A stretch of DNA of 64,000 nucleotides from Zwartia hollandica (lineage in GTDB: Bacteria; Pseudomonadota; Gammaproteobacteria; Burkholderiales; Burkholderiaceae_B), in the NCBI RefSeq assembly GCF_019923725.1, contig NZ_JAHXRI010000010.1, positions 334,636 through 398,635 of the forward strand, in the 5' to 3' direction. The notes beneath the pieces are model-generated. The model did no database searches. It was not told the origin of the DNA and saw only the letters and a list, made by a program, of their open reading frames with translations. Numbering within the stretch: position 1 is the stretch's first letter; every line of letters begins with the position of its first letter. Below are positions 8,804 through 18,811 of the stretch, piece by piece. Made by a program: the position numbers and the translations under genes.

Positions 8804-11668
8804 ATGAAGCGAATGTTGTTTAATGCAACGCACCAAGAAGAACTGCGCGTTGCGATCGTCGATGGACAAAAACTCATCGACCTCGATATCGAAATCGCCG
8901 GCCGCGAACAGCGTAAAGGCAATATTTACAAAGGTGTCATCACCCGCATCGAACCTGGCCTTGAGGCCTGTTTCGTTAACTACGGCGAAGACCGTCACGG
9001 CTTTTTGCCATTTAAGGAAGTTGCACGTAGCTACTTTAAAGAAGGCGTAGATGTTCGCACCGCCCGTATTCAAGATGCCCTGCGCGAAGGTCAGGAACTG
9101 ATCGTCCAAGTCGAAAAAGAAGAGCGTGGCAACAAGGGTGCCGCCCTAACCACCTTCATTTCGCTGGCCGGCCGTTACTTGGTTCTGATGCCCAACAACC
9201 CACGTGGTGGTGGTGTATCACGTCGCGTCGAGGGCGAAGAGCGCCAAGAACTGCGCGAGGCGATGGACCAACTCACCATCCCGCCAGGCATGAGCATCAT
9301 TGCGCGCACTGCCGGCATTGGACGTAATGCCGAAGAGCTGCAGTGGGACATGTCCTACCTCATGCAACTCTGGACCGCTATCGACGGTGCTGCCAAAGAT
9401 AACCCCGCTCCCATTCTGATCTATCTCGAATCCAGCCTTGTCATTCGCGCTATCCGCGATTACTTCTCGCCAGATATCGGCGAAATTCTGATAGACACAG
9501 ACGACATCGCCGACCAGGCGACGGCGTTTATGAGCGTCGTGATGCCCGACAACGTGCAGCGTGTTAAACGCTACCGCGATGACGTGCCACTATTTTCTCG
9601 GTTCCAGATCGAACACCAGATCGAGACCGCATACTCGCGTACGGTCGATCTGCCCTCAGGCGGCTCAGTTGTGATCGACCACACCGAGGCACTTGTCGCC
9701 GTTGACGTGAACTCTGCCCGTGCCACACGTGGGGCCGACATTGAAGAAACCGCACTGCGCACGAACCAAGAGGCCGCCGACGAAGTCGCGCGCCAATTGC
9801 GTCTTCGCGACTTAGGTGGCCTGATCGTGATCGATTTCATCGACATGGAAGACACCAAAAACCAGCGTGCCGTTGAAAACCGTCTACGCGACGCACTGCA
9901 CTTTGACCGTGCACGCGTCCAAATGGGCAAGATCTCGCGCTTTGGCTTGATGGAACTCTCGCGTCAGCGACTGCGCCCTGCCCTAAACGAAGGGTCACAC
10001 ATCACCTGCCCACGTTGTAATGGCACCGGCGTAATCCGTGATGCGGAATCCAGCGCGCTGCAAGTATTGCGCCTGCTGCAAGAAGAGGCCATGAAAGAAA
10101 ACACAGCGGCGGTGCACGCACAAGTGCCTGTCGATGTCGCAACTTTCCTGCTTAACGAGAAGCGTTCAGACATTACCAAGATCGAATCACGACTCAAAGT
10201 TAACTTGATTCTGATCCCCAATCGTCACCTCGAAACACCGCATCATCACATCGAGCGTTTGCGTCACGACGACCCACGTCTAGAAGATCTGAAAACTAGC
10301 TTCGAACTCGTCGACGCGCCTTCGACCGACATGAGTTGGGCACCAAAAGAGCAGGAAGTAAAGACCAAGCCCGAAGCGTTGGTCAAAGGTATTACGCCTG
10401 CACAGCCTGCGCCTGTCTCATCGACACCTTCCAAAAAACCAGAAGCATCAGAGGCCTCACCCGGCTTGTTCAAACGGTTCTTTAGTTGGTTATCGGGAGC
10501 CTCCTCGGAAGAAAAGAAAGCCGAAGAAGCCAAGCCCTCAGAGTCTCGCGAACAGCGCGGGCGCAATGGCCAAAACGATCGCCGCGGAGGAAACCGCAAT
10601 GGTCGCGGACGTCGCCCCGACAACCGCAACGAAGCACGCGGTGATGGACGTAATGGCAGCAATGAAGCCACGGCTCAAAATGATAGTCGCCGTCCACCTC
10701 GCGAAGATGAGCGTAGCGCTCAGGCACCACGGGCAGAGGGTAGCGAGCAGGCGGGAGATGATAACGGTCGCAATGGCGGACGCAACCGTCGCCGCGGTGG
10801 ACGTAACCGTCGCGACGAAGGTCTGGACGCACGCAACGAGCAATCGACTGCGGATGGCCAACAAGCTGACGGCACCACTCAGCCAAACGAGCGTCGTCCA
10901 CAACAGGGACCTCGTCCAGCCGGCAATCCTTCCGCTGCCGCAGACGAGCAAAACAACCTGCAACAAGGTCCAGCCACAAGCTTTAACGACGAAGATGGCG
11001 ACCAGTCCGATCCAGAACGTAAGCGCCGCCGTCGTCGTAGCCGTCGTGGCCGTCGCGGTCAAGATGATGGCTCAGGCTTTGAGAGTGATGGGCAGGAACA
11101 AAATGCACAACAAAACAGTGCTGACAATGTTCCAATTCAGACGCATGTCACGCCAGCCCCGCAGTTAAGCCAACAAGACGAGCGTAACTTTGGACATACG
11201 TCCACGCCAGGGCTCTCTAATGCACCGATGCAATACGTTGAGCCAGCAAGTGCTGTGGCTGCAACCGCGGCTGCAACACCCCAGGTAACCGAACCTGCAG
11301 CACCTCAACCTGCCGCAGTTGCTCAACCTGTTGTTACGCAACCCATTGCTCCAACACCGGTCGCCGCTGCACCTGTCGCTGTTGAACCCGTTGTGGTTGC
11401 TGCACCGGCACCAGCAGCAACAGCCGCTCCTGCGCCAGTTGCTGCACCAGTTGCGGCGCAGCCGATCGTAATCACTCCCGCACTTGATACAGCTGCCTTG
11501 CACGCAATTGTGCAATCTGCTGGTCTGCAATGGATTGAAAGTGATCAGGCACGTGTTGCAACAGCAATGGCAAATCAGGTGATCGTACCTGTGCAGCTCG
11601 GACGAGCACGCAAGCCTGCAGCGGTCGTGTCAAACGAACCGCTCGTACAAGTAGAGACTCGCGTCTAG
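8804..11668 (+). CDS. rne: Ribonuclease E
   Basis: RNase E is the membrane-associated endonuclease that starts mRNA decay and processes rRNA and tRNA precursors. The 954-residue product has the S1 domain near residues 35-120, the DNase I-like catalytic part with Asp301 (VAVDVNSARATRG) and Asp344 (LIVIDFIDMED), and the zinc-link CPRCNGTG with Cys402 and Cys405, which joins dimers. From about residue 515 the protein is disordered: an amphipathic SPGLFKRFFSWLSG segment likely to bind membrane, long Arg/Asn/Gly-rich RNA-binding tracts, a RKRRRRRSRRGRRG patch, then Ala/Pro/Val repeats. A closing segment ends in LVQVETR. A GGAG sequence precedes the ATG. It is convergent with accD. Confidence 0.97.
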   Translation: MKRMLFNATHQEELRVAIVDGQKLIDLDIEIAGREQRKGNIYKGVITRIEPGLEACFVNYGEDRHGFLPFKEVARSYFKEGVDVRTARIQDALREGQELIVQVEKEERGNKGAALTTFISLAGRYLVLMPNNPRGGGVSRRVEGEERQELREAMDQLTIPPGMSIIARTAGIGRNAEELQWDMSYLMQLWTAIDGAAKDNPAPILIYLESSLVIRAIRDYFSPDIGEILIDTDDIADQATAFMSVVMPDNVQRVKRYRDDVPLFSRFQIEHQIETAYSRTVDLPSGGSVVIDHTEALVAVDVNSARATRGADIEETALRTNQEAADEVARQLRLRDLGGLIVIDFIDMEDTKNQRAVENRLRDALHFDRARVQMGKISRFGLMELSRQRLRPALNEGSHITCPRCNGTGVIRDAESSALQVLRLLQEEAMKENTAAVHAQVPVDVATFLLNEKRSDITKIESRLKVNLILIPNRHLETPHHHIERLRHDDPRLEDLKTSFELVDAPSTDMSWAPKEQEVKTKPEALVKGITPAQPAPVSSTPSKKPEASEASPGLFKRFFSWLSGASSEEKKAEEAKPSESREQRGRNGQNDRRGGNRNGRGRRPDNRNEARGDGRNGSNEATAQNDSRRPPREDERSAQAPRAEGSEQAGDDNGRNGGRNRRRGGRNRRDEGLDARNEQSTADGQQADGTTQPNERRPQQGPRPAGNPSAAADEQNNLQQGPATSFNDEDGDQSDPERKRRRRRSRRGRRGQDDGSGFESDGQEQNAQQNSADNVPIQTHVTPAPQLSQQDERNFGHTSTPGLSNAPMQYVEPASAVAATAAATPQVTEPAAPQPAAVAQPVVTQPIAPTPVAAAPVAVEPVVVAAPAPAATAAPAPVAAPVAAQPIVITPALDTAALHAIVQSAGLQWIESDQARVATAMANQVIVPVQLGRARKPAAVVSNEPLVQVETRV

Positions 11669-11685
11669 GTTAGATGTGTGTAAGT

Positions 11686-11704
11686 CCCGGGACTCCGTCC
11701 CGGG
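11686..11704. terminator. Hairpin between convergent rne and accD
   Basis: A perfect 8-bp GC-only-rich stem, CCCGGGAC (11686-11693) and GTCCCGGG (11697-11704) with a TCC loop, lies between the rne stop and the accD stop. No long T-run follows on either strand, so it is a weak or factor-assisted bidirectional terminator or a 3' end stabiliser. Confidence 0.5.
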
Positions 11705-11718
11705 CAACGGCATTTCAA

Positions 11719-12600
11719 TTAGGCAGCGACTACGTCTGCTGCTTGATTGGTCATGATCGCCATCAAACGCGCCAACTCTTCACGCAGTTGGCGACGATCT
11801 AGCACCATATCGATGGCACCTTTTTGTTGCAAGAACTCCGAACGCTGAAAACCTTCAGGCAGTTTTTCACGCACGGTCTGCTCGATGACCCGTGGCCCTG
11901 CAAAACCAATCAACGCCTTGGGCTCGCCAATCACCACATCGCCCATAAAGGCGAAGCTCGCGGAAACGCCACCCATGGTCGGGTCCGTCAGCACACTGAT
12001 GAAGGGGAGCTTGGCCTGCGCCAACTGAACAAGCATTGCGTTAGTTTTTGCCATCTGCATCAAAGAGAACAAACTCTCTTGCATCCGCGCGCCGCCCGAG
12101 GCTGCAACGCAAATAAATGGCACACGCTGCTTGATTGCAGCTTGCACGCCTTGCACAAAGCGCTCACCCACCACCGAGCCCATGGATCCACCCATAAACT
12201 CAAATTCAAAGCACGCGAGCACGCAAGGCACACTGCGAATCGCGCCGCTCACGACAACCAAGGCATCAGTCTCGCCGGTTTGCCGCACAGCCTCTTGAAC
12301 TCGCTCGGGATACTTACGCGAGTCTTTAAATTTAAGCGGATCCATCGAGCGCGTGTTTGATCCGATCTCTACCCGACCCTCGATGTCAAGTAACGACTCA
12401 ATGCGTGCACGCGAACCCAAACGCATATGATGATCACACTTAGGACAAACATGCAGATTCGCCGCTAGATCTTCGTTGTAAAGCACAGACTCGCAGGAAG
12501 GGCACTTCACCCACAGCCCTTCAGGGACGCGTTTGGTGGTGTTCTCGGGCGCTTGTGTCTTATTGATGCGGGGTGGTAGCAGTTTACCCAGCCAGCTCAT
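11719..12600 (-). CDS. accD: Acetyl-CoA carboxylase carboxyltransferase subunit beta
   Basis: AccD pairs with AccA to transfer the carboxyl group from biotin to acetyl-CoA, forming malonyl-CoA for fatty acid synthesis. The product is 293 residues from the ATG at 12600, which overlaps the trpA stop by four bases; the open frame runs further upstream but only inside trpA. An N-terminal four-cysteine zinc ribbon (CPSCES and CPKCDHH) and the acyl-CoA-binding SGGARMQE and [12 protein letters not shown] segments identify it. trpB-trpA-accD order is common in beta- and gammaproteobacteria. In many relatives folC follows accD; here the next gene is the convergent rne. Confidence 0.96.
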   Translation of the reverse strand: MSWLGKLLPPRINKTQAPENTTKRVPEGLWVKCPSCESVLYNEDLAANLHVCPKCDHHMRLGSRARIESLLDIEGRVEIGSNTRSMDPLKFKDSRKYPERVQEAVRQTGETDALVVVSGAIRSVPCVLACFEFEFMGGSMGSVVGERFVQGVQAAIKQRVPFICVAASGGARMQESLFSLMQMAKTNAMLVQLAQAKLPFISVLTDPTMGGVSASFAFMGDVVIGEPKALIGFAGPRVIEQTVREKLPEGFQRSEFLQQKGAIDMVLDRRQLREELARLMAIMTNQAADVVAA

Positions 12601-13484
12601 TGCTTTGCCCCAATAGAAGCAGCCGACGCCCCAGCAGGTGAAGTCGTCCGTGCTACGTTCATTGCTTGACGAATGTGCCCAAGCCACTGCGCACCAGCGG
12701 TGATAGCCGCCTGCGATTGCTCGGCGACCGGCAGGCCTGCGCAAGCCTTTGTCATCGTGTCGATCAGTTTGCTCCCAATCACGACAGCATCTGCGACGAG
12801 ACTGATTCGCTGCGCACTCTGCGCGTCGCTAATCCCAAAGCCGACACCGACAGGCAAAGACACATGCTTACGAATACCCTTGAGTCGACTTGCGACATCC
12901 GTCGTATCCAAATTACCAGCGCCTGTCACACCATTGAGTGAGACGTAATAAACATAACCACGCGCAATCTTACCGACGGCCTGAATGCGCGCGTCAGTCG
13001 AAGTCGGAGCCAACAAAAAGATCGGAGCAATGTGATGCTTACCTAACAGGTTGACAAAATCATCAATTTCTTCTGGCGGATAATCTACCGTCAACAAACC
13101 ATCCACGCCCGCGAGCTCAGCTTGCTCGGCAAACGCTTGTTGCCCAATGTTTTCAATTGGATTGGCGTATCCCATTAGAACGATCGGGGTCACCCCATCC
13201 TGTTTGCGAAATTCCGCAACCATTGCCAACACATGCTTAAGCCCAATACCTTGCGCAATGGCATGCTCCGCAGCGCGTTGAATCACTGGGCCATCGGCCA
13301 TCGGATCGGAAAAGGGGATACCAAGCTCGATCACGTCTGCACCGGCTTTTACCAAAGCGTGCATCAAAGGCACTGTCGTTGCAGGCAAAGGATTGCCTGC
13401 GGCGATATAGGGGATCAACGCGGCGCGCTTTTCTTGGGCGGCACGCGCAAACGCTGCGGCAATGCGATCAGTAGGTGTGGCCAT
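12597..13484 (-). CDS. trpA: Tryptophan synthase alpha chain
   Basis: TrpA cleaves indole-3-glycerol phosphate to indole, which is channelled to TrpB. The 295-residue product has the alpha-chain signature [14 protein letters not shown] with the catalytic Glu and Asp, the glycine-rich phosphate site VGVGFGIS, and the flexible loop segment SLNGVTGAG. Length is slightly above the usual 265-270 because of a C-terminal Ala/Ser-rich tail of about 25 residues. It lies 27 bases after trpB and overlaps accD by four bases. Confidence 0.96.
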   Translation of the reverse strand: MATPTDRIAAAFARAAQEKRAALIPYIAAGNPLPATTVPLMHALVKAGADVIELGIPFSDPMADGPVIQRAAEHAIAQGIGLKHVLAMVAEFRKQDGVTPIVLMGYANPIENIGQQAFAEQAELAGVDGLLTVDYPPEEIDDFVNLLGKHHIAPIFLLAPTSTDARIQAVGKIARGYVYYVSLNGVTGAGNLDTTDVASRLKGIRKHVSLPVGVGFGISDAQSAQRISLVADAVVIGSKLIDTMTKACAGLPVAEQSQAAITAGAQWLGHIRQAMNVARTTSPAGASAASIGAKQ

Positions 13485-13511
13485 GTCTTCTATTGAAACC
13501 TTTCAAACTAT

Positions 13512-14711
13512 TTAAAGCACGATTCCCGCACGTTGCGCGACCGTGTTGATGTCCTTGTCGCCCCGTCCTGACAGATTGACCAAAATAACCTTATCCTTTG
13601 GCAGAGTTGGGGCAAGCTTTGCCGCGTAGGCAAGCGCATGTGAGGTTTCAAGCGCGGGGATAATGCCCTCGATCTGGCAGCAATGATGAAAGCTCGCGAG
13701 CGCCTCATCGTCAGTCACGCTTTCATAGGTCGCGCGCCCACTATCTTTGAGCCAGGCGTGCTCTGGGCCAACGCCGGGATAATCCAACCCGGCAGACACC
13801 GAATGTGTTTCGCGTACTTGACCGTTCTCGTCTTGCAAGACATAGGTGCGGTTGCCATGCAGTACACCAACGCGGCCGTGCATCAACGAGGCCGAGTGCT
13901 TGCCCGTCGAGATGCCCTCTCCTGCGGCTTCAACGCCCACAAGCTTGGTATTCTCGTAAGGAATATAAGGATGGAAAATCCCCATGGCGTTTGAGCCACC
14001 ACCGACGCATGCCAGCACATAGTCGGGCTGACGACCCGCGTACAACGGCATTTGCTCGATCGATTCTTTACCGATCACCGAGTGGAAGTTACGCACCATC
14101 ATCGGATAGGGGTGGGGGCCCGCTACCGTACCGATAATGTAGAAGGTGTTGTCAACGTTTGTCACCCAATCACGCATCGCTTCGTTGAGTGCGTCTTTGA
14201 GCGTACGTGAACCAGATTCGACAGGAACCACGGTGGCGCCGAGCAACTTCATTCTGAACACGTTAGGCGATTGGCGTTTGACGTCATCAATGCCCATGTA
14301 CACCACGCATTCCATGCCGTAGCGCGCGCAAACCGTCGCGGTTGCTACGCCATGCTGACCTGCGCCAGTTTCAGCGATGATGCGTTTTTTGCCCATGCGT
14401 CTTGCCAACAAGGCTTGACCAAGACTGTTATTGATTTTGTGCGCGCCCGTGTGATTCAAGTCTTCTCGCTTGAACCAGATTTGTGCACCACCCAGCTCTT
14501 CAGACCAACGTCGTGCGTGATAGACCGGCGTCGGACGGCCCACAAAATGCTTCAGTTCGTACTCAAACTCAGCAAGAAAATCTGGATCGTTACGATATTT
14601 GTCGTAAGACAGACGCAACTCTTCAATTGCCTGCATCAGTGTCTCGGCGGCGAAGACGCCACCATAGGGACCAAAATGTCCTTTAGCGTCGGGAAAGTCG
14701 TAGGGTTTCAA
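13512..14711 (-). CDS. trpB: Tryptophan synthase beta chain
   Basis: TrpB is the PLP enzyme that condenses indole with L-serine to give tryptophan. The 399-residue product has the PLP-lysine segment [11 protein letters not shown], the glycine-rich cofactor site [10 protein letters not shown] and the closing NLSGRGDKD. Length and motifs are normal. It starts the trpB-trpA-accD unit. In many Burkholderiales truA and trpF sit directly upstream; here relA is the upstream neighbour, 156 bases away on the same strand. No trp leader peptide or attenuator was seen in that gap. Confidence 0.96.
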   Translation of the reverse strand: MKPYDFPDAKGHFGPYGGVFAAETLMQAIEELRLSYDKYRNDPDFLAEFEYELKHFVGRPTPVYHARRWSEELGGAQIWFKREDLNHTGAHKINNSLGQALLARRMGKKRIIAETGAGQHGVATATVCARYGMECVVYMGIDDVKRQSPNVFRMKLLGATVVPVESGSRTLKDALNEAMRDWVTNVDNTFYIIGTVAGPHPYPMMVRNFHSVIGKESIEQMPLYAGRQPDYVLACVGGGSNAMGIFHPYIPYENTKLVGVEAAGEGISTGKHSASLMHGRVGVLHGNRTYVLQDENGQVRETHSVSAGLDYPGVGPEHAWLKDSGRATYESVTDDEALASFHHCCQIEGIIPALETSHALAYAAKLAPTLPKDKVILVNLSGRGDKDINTVAQRAGIVL

Positions 14712-14867
14712 GACGGTATCTCCGGAGCGAAGCGCCCTGTGCGAACAACAATATGCTCAGCATCAGCGTTTAGCGACTTATTCAATTTGATTTTAGCAGT
14801 GAGAACCGGGAAAAAACGCGCAAAATCCCTTAAAACTGATGTGTCCCTGCCCGCCTTAGCTTGGCTA

Positions 14868-17093
14868 CTAGCGCCGATGCACGGTCAAAACACCGCCTAC
14901 CTCTTTGAGCGCCGACAGGGCGCGTTGCAGCTCAGCACGGTCATGCACCTCCACAGTAAAACCCATATAAGCCATTGAAGCCTTACTTTGCGTGTGCACG
15001 GCTACGACATTAAGCCTCAAACGAGCAAAAACCTCGGACAGATCACGTAATAAACCAGAGCGATCCTGCGCCTGGACACTAAGGTCTACCGGATACACCG
15101 TACCGGCAATATTTCCGCCCCACGTCACTTCAATCACCCGCTCAGGCTGGCGTGCCGCCAAGGTCGCAAAACTTGCGCAATCTGCTCGATGAATTGACAC
15201 ACCGCGTCCACGGGTCACAAAGCCGGTGATGGGGTCTGGCGGCGCAGGGCGGCAACAACGCGCCAATTGGGTCATCAATGAGCCGACTCCGACGACCAAC
15301 ACACCGCTTTTGCCAGTCTGCGTAGCACTATCGGCACGCGCACTATGCGACACCAACGACTCCGGCCGCAATTCTTGCTCGGGCGAGGCGGGCTGAAACA
15401 CAGCGTCAATCTGCCGAAGACTAAATTCCTCCTTGGCTGCCGCCACATAAAGGTCTTCGGCATGCGCAAAACCCAGCTGCTGCGCGAGCTGTTCAAGATT
15501 AACAGCCGTCTTACCCAAGCGCTGAAGCTCTTTCTCAACAAGTGCCTGCCCCTGAACCGTGCGCTGCTGTAACTCAATCGCATTGAACCAAGCACGAACC
15601 TTAGCGCGCGCCCTCGGACTCGCCAAGAATCCTAATTGCAAGTTCAACCAATCACGCGAAGGTCCACCAGACTTTGTGGTGACAATCTCAACCGTTTGTC
15701 CGGTTTGCAGTTGGGTCTGCAGTGGCACCATTTGCCCGTCGATACGCGCACCGCGACAACGATGACCCAGGTCTGTATGCAAGTGATAAGCGAAATCTAC
15801 GGGGGTGGCTCCTGCCGGTAATTCAATCACGCGGGCTTGGGGAGACAAAACATAGATCCGCTCTTCGTCCTGGCGCTGAATGCGCGCGGGTGCGACATCC
15901 GTGGGCCGATTTGTAGCCTCGGTGTTCCAAGCAAGTAGCTGTCGCATCCACGCGAGTTGCTTGTCATACTCGAGCGCACCCGCAGTGGCTGGCACTTGCC
16001 CGCCCTTAGCACCAGCCTCTTTATAGCGCCAATGCGCGGCCATTCCAAACTCAGCAAACTCATGCATCGCTTGCGTGCGAATCTGTACTTCGAACGGCCG
16101 CCCGCTCTGGTCTGCGACGACGGTGTGCAATGACCGATAGCCGTTAGGCTTTGGACGCGAGATGTAATCATCAAACTCATCAGACACGGGCACCCAGCGC
16201 TCGTGCACCAAACCCAAGGCGGTGTAGCAGTCACGCTCGTTTTGAACAATGATGCGCAACGCACGCACATCGAACAGCTTTGAAAAATCCAGGTGCTTCA
16301 AGCGCATCTTGTTGTAGATGCTGTAGATGTGCTTGGGCCGTCCACTCACCTCTGCGCTCACGCCAAGCAGCCGCAAGGAGCTTGTTAACTCTTCAATCGT
16401 CCGTGCAATGAAAGCTTCGCGCTCCACGCGCTTCTCTTCAAGCAGATGGGCAATCTCCTTGTAGCGAACCGGATCGGTGAAGCGAAAAGCAAGGTCCTCC
16501 ATTTCCCACTTAATCTGCCAAATCCCCAGGCGATTTGCTAGCGGTGTATACAGATCAAGCGTCTCAGTCGCTAGTAGCGGATCGCACGCCACTTTGCTCG
16601 CAGCATGCCAGCGCAATGTCTGCAATCGAGAGGCAAGTCGAATCAAAACGATGCGCAGATCAGCGGCCATTGCCAACAACATCTTGCGCAACATTTCTTT
16701 TTGCGCTGTCGGATCTACCGCGGCGTCGCTGGCTCCCTTCGCAATCGACCCTAGCCGTAATAAGGCGCGCGTGCCCTGCACCAACCGCGCAATCTCGGGG
16801 GACAAGGGACTCGCGGAGGGCTGAGCACTAGGCTCGCGAGGAACCTTAGCAAAAAATTCGTCAGGAACTCCGACCAGCAACGCGGCGCAACGCGTGGCCG
16901 CGTCAGCCTGCATATCCGACAAAATTTGAGCCGAGCCTAAGGCGTGCTCTAGGTGAGACTCACCCGCTGCATTGCGCAGCGTCGCTAACTGTACGCACGC
17001 CCACCGAGCAGTCTGACGCACTTGCTCCTGATCGTCTGGTATTAAACCCGCGACCAGGGACTCGAGCGCAGCGCCAGTGAGTTGCGTAGGCAA
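14868..17093 (-). CDS. relA: GTP pyrophosphokinase RelA (monofunctional (p)ppGpp synthetase)
   Basis: RelA makes (p)ppGpp on stalled ribosomes when uncharged tRNA enters the A site. The 741-residue product has a degenerate N-terminal hydrolase region: the His-Asp pair expected in SpoT is replaced in ALLVGVPDEFFAK. The synthetase domain has RPKHIYSIYNKM and the EFDD motif in SDEFDDYISRPKPNGY, the charge signature of synthetase-only RelA. TGS (IYVLSPQARVIELPAG), helical/zinc-finger and C-terminal ACT domains follow. The only suitable start is a TTG at 17093 without a clear ribosome-binding site, eight bases after ridA, so translation probably depends on coupling. Confidence 0.94.
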   Translation of the reverse strand: MPTQLTGAALESLVAGLIPDDQEQVRQTARWACVQLATLRNAAGESHLEHALGSAQILSDMQADAATRCAALLVGVPDEFFAKVPREPSAQPSASPLSPEIARLVQGTRALLRLGSIAKGASDAAVDPTAQKEMLRKMLLAMAADLRIVLIRLASRLQTLRWHAASKVACDPLLATETLDLYTPLANRLGIWQIKWEMEDLAFRFTDPVRYKEIAHLLEEKRVEREAFIARTIEELTSSLRLLGVSAEVSGRPKHIYSIYNKMRLKHLDFSKLFDVRALRIIVQNERDCYTALGLVHERWVPVSDEFDDYISRPKPNGYRSLHTVVADQSGRPFEVQIRTQAMHEFAEFGMAAHWRYKEAGAKGGQVPATAGALEYDKQLAWMRQLLAWNTEATNRPTDVAPARIQRQDEERIYVLSPQARVIELPAGATPVDFAYHLHTDLGHRCRGARIDGQMVPLQTQLQTGQTVEIVTTKSGGPSRDWLNLQLGFLASPRARAKVRAWFNAIELQQRTVQGQALVEKELQRLGKTAVNLEQLAQQLGFAHAEDLYVAAAKEEFSLRQIDAVFQPASPEQELRPESLVSHSARADSATQTGKSGVLVVGVGSLMTQLARCCRPAPPDPITGFVTRGRGVSIHRADCASFATLAARQPERVIEVTWGGNIAGTVYPVDLSVQAQDRSGLLRDLSEVFARLRLNVVAVHTQSKASMAYMGFTVEVHDRAELQRALSALKEVGGVLTVHRR

Positions 17094-17101
17094 AATAACA
17101 T

Positions 17102-17452
17102 TTAAATCGCGGCGGTCACCACGATTTCAACCTTGTAGTCAGCGCTTGCCAAACGCGCTTCAATTGTAGCGCGCGGCGGTGCGTTGCCATCGGCCACCCA
17201 AGCATCCCAGGCTTTGTTCATGCCGTCGAACTCTTTCATGTTCGCCACAAAAATCTGAGCCATCAAAATTTTGGTCTTATCTGAGCCAGCGGTCGCAAGC
17301 AGCTTGTCAATCACAGCCAGAATCTGGTTCGTTTGACCTGTGATGTCTTGGGTCGTATCGTCGGCAACCTGCCCTGCCAAGTAGGCAACGCCGTTGTGAA
17401 CGGCCATATCAGAAAGTCGTTTGCCGACGTTTACTCGGGTAATCTTGCTCAT
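17102..17452 (-). CDS. RidA family protein (YjgF/YER057c/UK114)
   Basis: RidA enzymes hydrolyse reactive enamine/imine intermediates released by PLP enzymes such as threonine dehydratase. The 116-residue product has the expected size and the conserved Arg in PPRATIEARLAS, with the GQVADDT segment of the fold earlier. It belongs to a divergent branch of the family and lacks the exact canonical RidA signature near the C-terminus, so substrate class is uncertain. An AGGA sequence precedes its ATG. It lies between pncB (18 bases) and relA (8 bases) on the same strand. Confidence 0.88.
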   Translation of the reverse strand: MSKITRVNVGKRLSDMAVHNGVAYLAGQVADDTTQDITGQTNQILAVIDKLLATAGSDKTKILMAQIFVANMKEFDGMNKAWDAWVADGNAPPRATIEARLASADYKVEIVVTAAI

Positions 17453-17470
17453 AGTGATTCCTTTGGTTAA

Positions 17471-18646
17471 TCAGGCGGGTGGCAACTCAAACACCTGACG
17501 TAGATACGTTAGGTAGGCCTTGTCATCGCACATGGTTTTTTCAGGCGCATCAGACACTTTGGCGACCGGCTGTCCATTGCATCGGATCATTTTCATCACG
17601 ACTTGCAAGGGTTCGTATCCTAAGTCGTTGGTGAGATTGGTCCCGATACCGAACGCTGTTTTGCAGCGCCCGGCAAAGCGGCGGGTCAACTCGATCGCAA
17701 GTGGAAATGTTAACGCATCCGAAAAAATCAGGGTCTTGGCGCGCGGATCCACACGATTGCTCTCATAGTGCGCAATCATGCGCTCACCCCACTCAAAGGG
17801 ATCGCCAGAGTCGTGACGCGCCCCATCAAACAATTTGCAAAAGTACATATCAAAGTCCCGCAAGAAAGCGCTCATGCCGTAAACATCGGAGAGCGCGATG
17901 CCTAAATCGCCTCGATACTCCTTCGCCCAAACTTCGAAAGCGTACACCTGCGAGTCACGCAACCGGGGCCCGAGGGCCTGACACGCTTGCAAATACTCGT
18001 GCGCCATGGTGCCAAGCGGAAGCACGCCATGACGCATCGCCAGCCAAACATTGCTCGTCCCGGCAAAGTGGCCCCCCATTTGAGCCTTCATGGTTGTCAC
18101 GACTTCCTCGTGCCAAGTTTGCGAAAACCTACGCCGCGTTCCGTATTCAGCAACACGGAACTCACTTAAATCATTGGCTTCGAGCACAAGTTTCATCTTG
18201 TTTTGTAAGCGCAGACGGCCCTCTTCCCAGTTCGGTGTCTGGCAGGTTCTCCGAAAGTACACCTCGTTGACGATCGCCAAGACAGGGATCTCGAACAAAA
18301 TCGTGTGTAGCCAGGAGCCCTTCACCGAAATCGCAATTTCACCGGGTTCTTCGCCCATGGATACAGTGATGCACTTTTCGGGTAAGTGAAATAAACCCAG
18401 GAAATCGATGAAATCGCTCTTGATGAAGCGCAAACCGCCCAAATAAGCGAGCTCTGCCTCTGAAAAGCGCAGCTGGCAAAGGTCATGGATTTCGGCGCGA
18501 ATCTCATCGAGATATGGCCTCAGATCCACACCCGTGTTGCGGCACTTATAACGATACTCAACCTGCGCGGCTGGAAAATGATGCAACACGACTTGCATCA
18601 TGGTGAACTTATAAAGATCGGTGTCGAGCAGAGACTTAATGATCAT
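17471..18646 (-). CDS. pncB: Nicotinate phosphoribosyltransferase
   Basis: PncB joins nicotinate to PRPP with ATP hydrolysis, the salvage entry to NAD. The 391-residue product starts with the family N-terminus [16 protein letters not shown] and carries EYGTRRRFS and GTSNVWLA. It also has the active-site His segment [15 protein letters not shown], which is autophosphorylated in the family, and the PRPP-binding [10 protein letters not shown]. The ATG at 18646 is preceded by AAGG. It is the first gene of a tight pncB-ridA-relA series and is divergent from fdxA with a 165-base gap. Confidence 0.95.
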   Translation of the reverse strand: MIIKSLLDTDLYKFTMMQVVLHHFPAAQVEYRYKCRNTGVDLRPYLDEIRAEIHDLCQLRFSEAELAYLGGLRFIKSDFIDFLGLFHLPEKCITVSMGEEPGEIAISVKGSWLHTILFEIPVLAIVNEVYFRRTCQTPNWEEGRLRLQNKMKLVLEANDLSEFRVAEYGTRRRFSQTWHEEVVTTMKAQMGGHFAGTSNVWLAMRHGVLPLGTMAHEYLQACQALGPRLRDSQVYAFEVWAKEYRGDLGIALSDVYGMSAFLRDFDMYFCKLFDGARHDSGDPFEWGERMIAHYESNRVDPRAKTLIFSDALTFPLAIELTRRFAGRCKTAFGIGTNLTNDLGYEPLQVVMKMIRCNGQPVAKVSDAPEKTMCDDKAYLTYLRQVFELPPA

Positions 18647-18811
18647 GGCTTGGCCTTAAGTATTTTCAAAACCTTAGCACAGGCACTTTCGTTATCAGGG
18701 ATATCCCGAGCCTTGCTCTTAAGATTGGTTAAACTAGCAACTCATTCGATTCACTGGCTCAAAAATAGTGCCCGCCCGATCGCTTTCCCAACCTCCCTTC
18801 TGGTGGAACCC

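Noticed and set aside
10538-11062. Minus-strand hydrophobic open frame inside rne
   Set aside because: Arises from complementing the Arg/Asn/Gly repeats of the RNase E tail; apparent membrane segments are an artefact of that composition.
10560-11070. Short CGT/CGC/AAC-rich repeats that could suggest a repeat array
   Set aside because: They are in-frame codons of the RNase E Arg/Asn-rich region, with irregular spacing and no constant repeat or spacer; not a CRISPR array.
12601-12744. Extended 341-residue AccD
   Set aside because: The extra 48 residues lie wholly inside trpA and the ATG at 12600 gives the family start coupled to the trpA stop.
14271-14978. 235-codon plus-strand open frame opposite trpB
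   Set aside because: It covers the complement of the trpB N-terminus and the relA end; no recognisable domain and no ribosome-binding site.
17701-18270. 189-codon plus-strand open frame opposite pncB
   Set aside because: Low-complexity Arg/Ser/His translation opposite a conserved enzyme; no homology recognised.
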